Source: an uncultured Oscillospiraceae bacterium
GTDB lineage: Bacteria; Bacillota; Clostridia; Oscillospirales; Acutalibacteraceae
Length of the DNA: 64,000 nt
Reading direction: 5' to 3'
Assembly (NCBI GenBank): GCA_900541565.1
Contig: UQKB01000002.1
Location: 62,001-126,000, forward strand
Shown: piece after piece, positions 60,190-64,000 of the stretch
How positions within the stretch are numbered: the stretch's first letter is position 1
Layout of the letters: the number at the start of each line of letters is the position of its first letter
Notes under the pieces: generated by a model
Told to the model about the DNA's origin: nothing
Databases searched by the model: none
The model's input: the letters and a program-made list of their open reading frames with translations, nothing else
Made by a program: the position numbers and the translations under genes

Positions 60190-60844
60190 TCCAAAGGAAA
60201 TTATTCGGCCCGCTGCCGTGTTGGTCATTATATGCATTGTGATTGCTGCGCTGCTTGCGGGCACAAACGAGCTGACAAAGGAGCCAATTGCCGAGCAGAC
60301 GCAGCTGCAGGCGCAGCAGGCCAGGGAAATCGTCCTGCCCCAGGCAAGCCGCTTTGAACCGGTTCCCGCAGACGCCGTACAGTCTTTAGGCCTTCCCGAC
60401 GGTTGTTATTTTGCGCTTGATAAAGACAACCGGGTTATTGGCGTTACAATTACAACCGCCGCCAAGGGCTACGGCGGGGATATAACGGTGATTGTCGGCA
60501 TTGACAGTACGCAAGATTCTGTCAGCGGCGTTTCGATCTTATCTCAGGACGAAACGCCCGGGCTTGGTTCCAATGCAACAAATGCGGAATTTACAGACCA
60601 GTATAAACAGCCTCTGCCCCAAAACGGCTTTTCCGTGATTAAAAACGCACAGCCAAAAGACGGGGAGATTGCAGCGATCACAGGCGCCACCATTACCTCT
60701 GACGCCGTAACGGCCGCTGTAAACGAGGCTTTGTCCGTTTACAACAATACGCTAAAAAAGTATGACGTTTCGCTTGGCCTGTGGGAAGATGTGCTTTCTG
60801 CCATACAGGCTAAGCCAGACAGCAGCAAGGGAGGCGCTGACTAA
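60176..60844 (+). CDS. rnfG: Rnf complex subunit RnfG
   Basis: A 222-residue subunit with one N-terminal helix (IRPAAVLVIICIVIAALLAG) and an extracytoplasmic FMN-binding domain. GYGGDITVIVGID and ETPGLGSNATNAEFTDQY are typical. AITGATITSDAV is the flavinylation motif, with Thr in the S/T-GAT core. The ATG at 60176 lies inside the rnfD end, behind GGAGAGGAG. The stop overlaps the rnfE start by one base. An ApbE-type flavin transferase should modify it but is not in the window. Confidence 0.97.
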   Translation: MKSLNPKEIIRPAAVLVIICIVIAALLAGTNELTKEPIAEQTQLQAQQAREIVLPQASRFEPVPADAVQSLGLPDGCYFALDKDNRVIGVTITTAAKGYGGDITVIVGIDSTQDSVSGVSILSQDETPGLGSNATNAEFTDQYKQPLPQNGFSVIKNAQPKDGEIAAITGATITSDAVTAAVNEALSVYNNTLKKYDVSLGLWEDVLSAIQAKPDSSKGGAD

Positions 60845-61527
60845 TGGCAAAAAAAACATTGCTGCAGGAATTTACCAAAGGCATTGTTAAAGAAAACCCC
60901 GTTTTATGCCTGGTCCTTGGGACCTGTCCTACGCTTGCCGTTACAACGGCAGCCTCAAACGCAATCGGGATGGGCATTGCAGCGACGCTGGTTCTGGTTT
61001 GCTCTAACGCCGCAATTTCCCTTCTTAGAAAGTGGATTCCGGATAAAGTGCGGATTCCGGCTTATATAACAGTCATTGCAGGCTTTGTTACAGTGGTACA
61101 AATGCTTGTCAAAGCCTTTGCTCCCGCAATCGATCAATCCCTGGGGATTTACCTGCCGCTGATCGTCGTAAACTGCATTATTCTTGGCAGGGCGGAAATG
61201 TACGCCAGCAAAAACAAGGTGATCCCTTCCATAATCGACGGCCTGGGCATGGGCGTAGGCTTTACCGCCGCCATGCTTTTGATGGGGATCATCCGCGAAT
61301 TTCTCGGTACGGGCTGTGTTTTCGGCGTCCCTCTGACGGCCGATCTGTTTGACCCGATTCTGATCTTTATTTTGCCGCCCGGCGGTTTTTTCGTATTTGG
61401 CATGCTGATCGCGCTTGCAAACCGGCTTAGCGGAAACCGCAAAAAGCCGGAAGAAACCGCCTGCGGCGCCTGCCCGCTTGCCGGCAGCTGCTCCAAAATC
61501 AAAAAGGAGGAGGAACGCCCGCAATGA
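60844..61527 (+). CDS. rnfE: Rnf complex subunit RnfE
   Basis: A 227-residue membrane subunit with six helices, one of the inverted pair RnfA/RnfE that forms the ion path and binds a buried iron centre. NPVLCLVLGTCPTLAVTTAASNAIGMG carries the conserved Cys; IVVNCIILGRAEMYASKN and DGLGMGVGFTAAMLLMGIIRE carry the second. A Cys-rich cytosolic tail (ETACGACPLAGSCSK) is unusual. It starts at TAATG with rnfG and overlaps rnfA by 4 bases. Confidence 0.97.
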   Translation: MAKKTLLQEFTKGIVKENPVLCLVLGTCPTLAVTTAASNAIGMGIAATLVLVCSNAAISLLRKWIPDKVRIPAYITVIAGFVTVVQMLVKAFAPAIDQSLGIYLPLIVVNCIILGRAEMYASKNKVIPSIIDGLGMGVGFTAAMLLMGIIREFLGTGCVFGVPLTADLFDPILIFILPPGGFFVFGMLIALANRLSGNRKKPEETACGACPLAGSCSKIKKEEERPQ

Positions 61528-62132
61528 ACATACAGCAGCTTGTGGCCGTATTTTTGGCGGCAATCCTTACGGAAAATTATGTCTTAAGCAAATTTTTGGG
61601 CATTTGTCCGTTTTTGGGCGTTTCTAAAAAGCTGAACACCGCTGTGGGGATGAGCGTTGCCGTTACCTTTGTTATGGTGCTTTCCACCGCTGTGACCTAT
61701 CCTATTTATGAAAACCTGCTGGTTCCCAATCATCTGGATTATCTGCAGACGATCCTTTTTATTTTGGTAATTGCCGGTCTTGTACAGCTTGTAGAAATTA
61801 TTTTAAAAAAATACATGCCGCCCCTTTATAACTCGCTTGGTATTTATTTGCCGTTGATTACAACCAACTGCGCCGTTTTAGGCGTTACCATGCTGGTGCT
61901 GGAAAAGGCCGCGGCCGACCCTTCTTATACCTATATTACGGCGCTTGTAAACACGTTTGGCGCGGGCATAGGCTTTTTGGTTGCAATGGTCATGTTTGCC
62001 GGCGTGCGGGAGCGTTTGGAGGAATGCGACATTCCAAAATGCTTAAAGGGCCTGCCTATTACGCTGGTGGCCGCGTCTTTGGTATCTATTTCATTTTTAG
62101 GCTTTGCCGGGCTTGTTGACGGCCTTATGTAA
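61524..62132 (+). CDS. rnfA: Rnf complex subunit RnfA
   Basis: A 202-residue six-helix subunit homologous to NqrE. ENYVLSKFLGICPFLGVSKKLNTAVGMS and LPLITTNCAVLGVTMLVLEKA hold the two conserved Cys. FGAGIGFLVAMVMFAGVRERLE is the mirrored motif of RnfE, and CLKGLPITLVAASLVSISFLGFAGL ends the protein. It pairs with RnfE in an inverted arrangement for Na+ or H+ translocation. Coupled to rnfE by ATGA overlap; 43 bases to rnfB. Confidence 0.97.
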   Translation: MNIQQLVAVFLAAILTENYVLSKFLGICPFLGVSKKLNTAVGMSVAVTFVMVLSTAVTYPIYENLLVPNHLDYLQTILFILVIAGLVQLVEIILKKYMPPLYNSLGIYLPLITTNCAVLGVTMLVLEKAAADPSYTYITALVNTFGAGIGFLVAMVMFAGVRERLEECDIPKCLKGLPITLVAASLVSISFLGFAGLVDGLM

Positions 62133-62175
62133 ACACGGTTGCAAAATTATTAAAACGGAAAGGGTATGGTAAACG

Positions 62176-62973
62176 ATGAACCCGGTTTTACTTGCCGTTT
62201 TGACGGTGGGCTTTATTGGCCTGATTGTAGGTCTTGTGCTTGCGATCGCTTCCGCTTTGCTGTCTGTACCCAAGGACGAAAAAGCGCAGGCTATCCTGGA
62301 CCTTCTGCCGGGCGCCAACTGCGGCGCATGCGGGTATTCCGGCTGCTCGGGGTATGCCGATGCGCTGTCCAAAGGGACGGCAAAGCCTGGTTTGTGCGCC
62401 CCCGGCGGTGAAGAAACCACAAAGGCAATTGCTGCCATGCTGGGTACAGAGCCGGTAAAAAGCCAGCGCAAAACGGCCGTTGTTTTTTGTATAGGCGGTC
62501 CGGACCACACGGCAAACAAAATGCTTTACCAGGGCATTTCCTCCTGCCAGGCGGCAGTGCAGCTGCATGGCGGCACAGGGAAATGCAGCTATGGCTGTAT
62601 GGGCTTTGGCGACTGCAAAGCCGCCTGTGAATACGATGCCGTTACGGTATGCAACGGACTTGCCCGCATAAACCCCACCCTTTGCAGGGCATGCGGAAAA
62701 TGTGTAAACGCCTGCCCCAAAGAGCTGATCCGCCTGGTGCCGGTAAAGCAGCAGGCCATTGCTCTTTGCAGCAACTGCGATAAGGGCGCCGATACAAAAA
62801 AAGCCTGTACTGCCGGATGCATTGGGTGTATGCGCTGTGTAAAGGCATGTCCCCACGGCGCTGTGAAAGTGGAAAACTTCAAAGCCACCGTAGACCCTGC
62901 GCTATGCACGGGCTGCTATGCCTGTATTGCGCAATGCAAGCAGGGCTGCCTTATAAAAGCGTTTGCACAGTAG
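62176..62973 (+). CDS. rnfB: Rnf complex subunit RnfB
   Basis: A 265-residue ferredoxin-interacting subunit. One N-terminal helix (VLLAVLTVGFIGLIVGLVLAIASALLSV) anchors it. Next comes the 4-Cys cluster site GANCGACGYSGCSGYADAL. The C-terminal part carries CRACGKCVNACPKELI, CNCDKG-type and CIGCMRCVKACPHGAV, and CTGCYACIAQCKQGCL, giving several [4Fe-4S] clusters. It takes electrons from reduced ferredoxin, and clostridial RnfB proteins differ in the number of these sites. It is last in rnfCDGEAB. Confidence 0.96.
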   Translation: MNPVLLAVLTVGFIGLIVGLVLAIASALLSVPKDEKAQAILDLLPGANCGACGYSGCSGYADALSKGTAKPGLCAPGGEETTKAIAAMLGTEPVKSQRKTAVVFCIGGPDHTANKMLYQGISSCQAAVQLHGGTGKCSYGCMGFGDCKAACEYDAVTVCNGLARINPTLCRACGKCVNACPKELIRLVPVKQQAIALCSNCDKGADTKKACTAGCIGCMRCVKACPHGAVKVENFKATVDPALCTGCYACIAQCKQGCLIKAFAQ

Positions 62974-63187
62974 CAGAACAAGGGTGCCTGCTCGCCGGTT
63001 TTGTAGCTTTGCCGTACCGTTTTATTGTGCAGCGGGAATTTTTTACTTGGAAAAATGTGATTTTTCGTAAAAAATTCATTTAATCGTAACATATGTCTGT
63101 GAAAATTCCGATATGATATTCTTTGGATTCTTGCGGAGTCTTCTGCGTTTTTCTTGAATAAAGGTAGTAAAAAGGAGTGCATTTTCT

Positions 63188-64000
63188 ATGGTTGAGGTCA
63201 AAAACCTCGTAAAGCGCTACGGCGATAAGCTGGCGGTCGACGACGTCAGTTTTACCGTGGACAGCGGTGAAATTTTAGGCTTTCTCGGCCCGAACGGCGC
63301 AGGGAAAACCACCACGATGAATATTATAACAGGGTATCTTTCGTCGACTTCTGGGACCGTTACCGTTGACGGCTGTGAAATTTTGGAAGACCCCATCGGG
63401 GCAAAGTCAAAAATTGGCTATCTTCCGGAAATTCCGCCGCTGTATCCGGACATGGTCGTCAGAAAATATTTGGAATTTATGTTTGATCTGAAAAAGGTCA
63501 CACTGCCCAAAAAAGAACATATTGAAGAGGTCTGTAAAGTTGCAAGAATCACAGACGTGGCAAACAGGCTGATAAAAAACCTTTCCAAGGGGTACAAACA
63601 GCGCGTAGGCCTTGCGCAGGCGCTGCTTGGAAACCCGCCCGTTTTGATTCTGGACGAACCTACCGTAGGGCTCGATCCCAAGCAGATTATTGAAATGCGC
63701 ACACTGATCAAGGGATTGGGAAAAAAGCACACGGTGATCCTTTCTTCCCATGTGCTGCCGGAGGTGCAGGCCACCTGTGACAGAGTAATCGTTATCAATC
63801 AGGGAAAGCTTGTTGCGGACTCTGCTACAAGCGCCCTTTCCGACACACTTTCCGGCACGCACAACCTGCTTGTACAGATTGCCGGGAACGAAACGGCCGT
63901 TATGTCGGCCATTAAAAACATAAACGGTGTGCTCAAGATGGAACGCCTTCGCAGTATTTCCTCTGATTGCACCGAATATGTAATAAAAACAGAAAAGGAC
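63188..64000 (+). CDS. ABC transporter ATP-binding protein, C-terminus cut by window edge
   Basis: At least 271 residues of a GldA/CcmA-type ATPase: EVKNLVKRYGDKLAVDDVSF, Walker A GPNGAGKTT, signature LSKGYKQRVGLAQAL, Walker B VLILDEPTVGLDP, and switch His in ILSSHVLPEVQ. A C-terminal extension (LLVQIAGNETAVMSAIKNI) is running when the window ends. AAGGAG lies 10 nt before the ATG at 63188. Permease genes, probably for ABC-2 and gliding-type proteins, are expected beyond the edge. The substrate is unknown. Confidence 0.93.
   Translation, partial: MVEVKNLVKRYGDKLAVDDVSFTVDSGEILGFLGPNGAGKTTTMNIITGYLSSTSGTVTVDGCEILEDPIGAKSKIGYLPEIPPLYPDMVVRKYLEFMFDLKKVTLPKKEHIEEVCKVARITDVANRLIKNLSKGYKQRVGLAQALLGNPPVLILDEPTVGLDPKQIIEMRTLIKGLGKKHTVILSSHVLPEVQATCDRVIVINQGKLVADSATSALSDTLSGTHNLLVQIAGNETAVMSAIKNINGVLKMERLRSISSDCTEYVIKTEKD

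Noticed and set aside
1..64000. CRISPR arrays, tRNA, rRNA, insertion sequences or prophage genes
   Set aside because: I looked for direct repeat arrays, tRNA arms and CCA ends, transposase motifs and phage structural genes and saw none; short tRNA genes could still be missed by eye.

Overview
This 64 kb window looks like a chromosomal segment of an anaerobic, spore-forming member of the Clostridia, probably in or near the Oscillospirales/Ruminococcaceae. That placement is inferred from gene content and not from a marker phylogeny. Spore genes are present (spoIIID, ypeB, spoVAE). So are anaerobe oxygen-defence genes (flavodiiron protein, rubredoxin, rubrerythrin), a clostridial-order Rnf complex (rnfCDGEAB), the large single-chain type of PurL, and Firmicute-style regulation (CIRCE/HrcA, LexA, PhoP boxes with an 11-bp period). 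Base composition is moderate, and most genes have strong Shine-Dalgarno sequences. I saw no rRNA, tRNA, insertion sequence, prophage or CRISPR array.

Layout, left part: a truncated response regulator, spoIIID, a YfhO-type membrane protein, the two-subunit fumarase, a GntR/ABC exporter operon, a frameshifted HAD phosphatase, rubredoxin plus flavodiiron protein, and ypeB. A full phosphate regulon follows (phoP-phoR and pstS-pstC-pstA-pstB-phoU), with candidate PhoP boxes ahead of both phoP and pstS. A small XRE regulator and the KtrA/KtrB potassium transporter come next. Nearly all of 1-22.4 kb is on the minus strand.

Middle part: plus-strand rubrerythrin, a NagZ-like lipoprotein and a cell-wall trio (alpha/beta hydrolase, membrane-anchored MurF-like ligase, D-Ala-D-Ala ligase). 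After a CpXC protein comes the most unusual segment, 30.1-33.3 kb. It is an AT-rich secreted protein combining a ricin-type lectin fold with a caspase-like His/Cys region, driven by a perfect consensus promoter. Three exported proteins of unknown function follow, two of them tandem paralogues. Next are purL, a nudix-hypothetical-ribF operon, an M14 peptidase, asnB, and a second GntR/ABC exporter operon whose promoter lies inside a long palindrome.

Right part: lexA with a candidate SOS box, mrp, the CIRCE-controlled hrcA-grpE-dnaK-dnaJ-prmA operon, and small membrane proteins. Then come ytaF behind a heavily structured leader (36-bp perfect palindrome plus a hairpin covering the ribosome site), rpsT, an unlisted 49-residue membrane peptide, a CBS protein, spoVAE, the six-gene Rnf operon, and a truncated ABC ATPase at the right edge.

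How the genes fit together: Rnf couples ferredoxin oxidation by NAD to ion pumping. The flavodiiron, rubredoxin and rubrerythrin proteins remove oxygen and peroxide using the same reduced carriers. Pst/Pho and Ktr handle phosphate and potassium. The NagZ, MurF, Ddl and M14 genes point to peptidoglycan synthesis and recycling.
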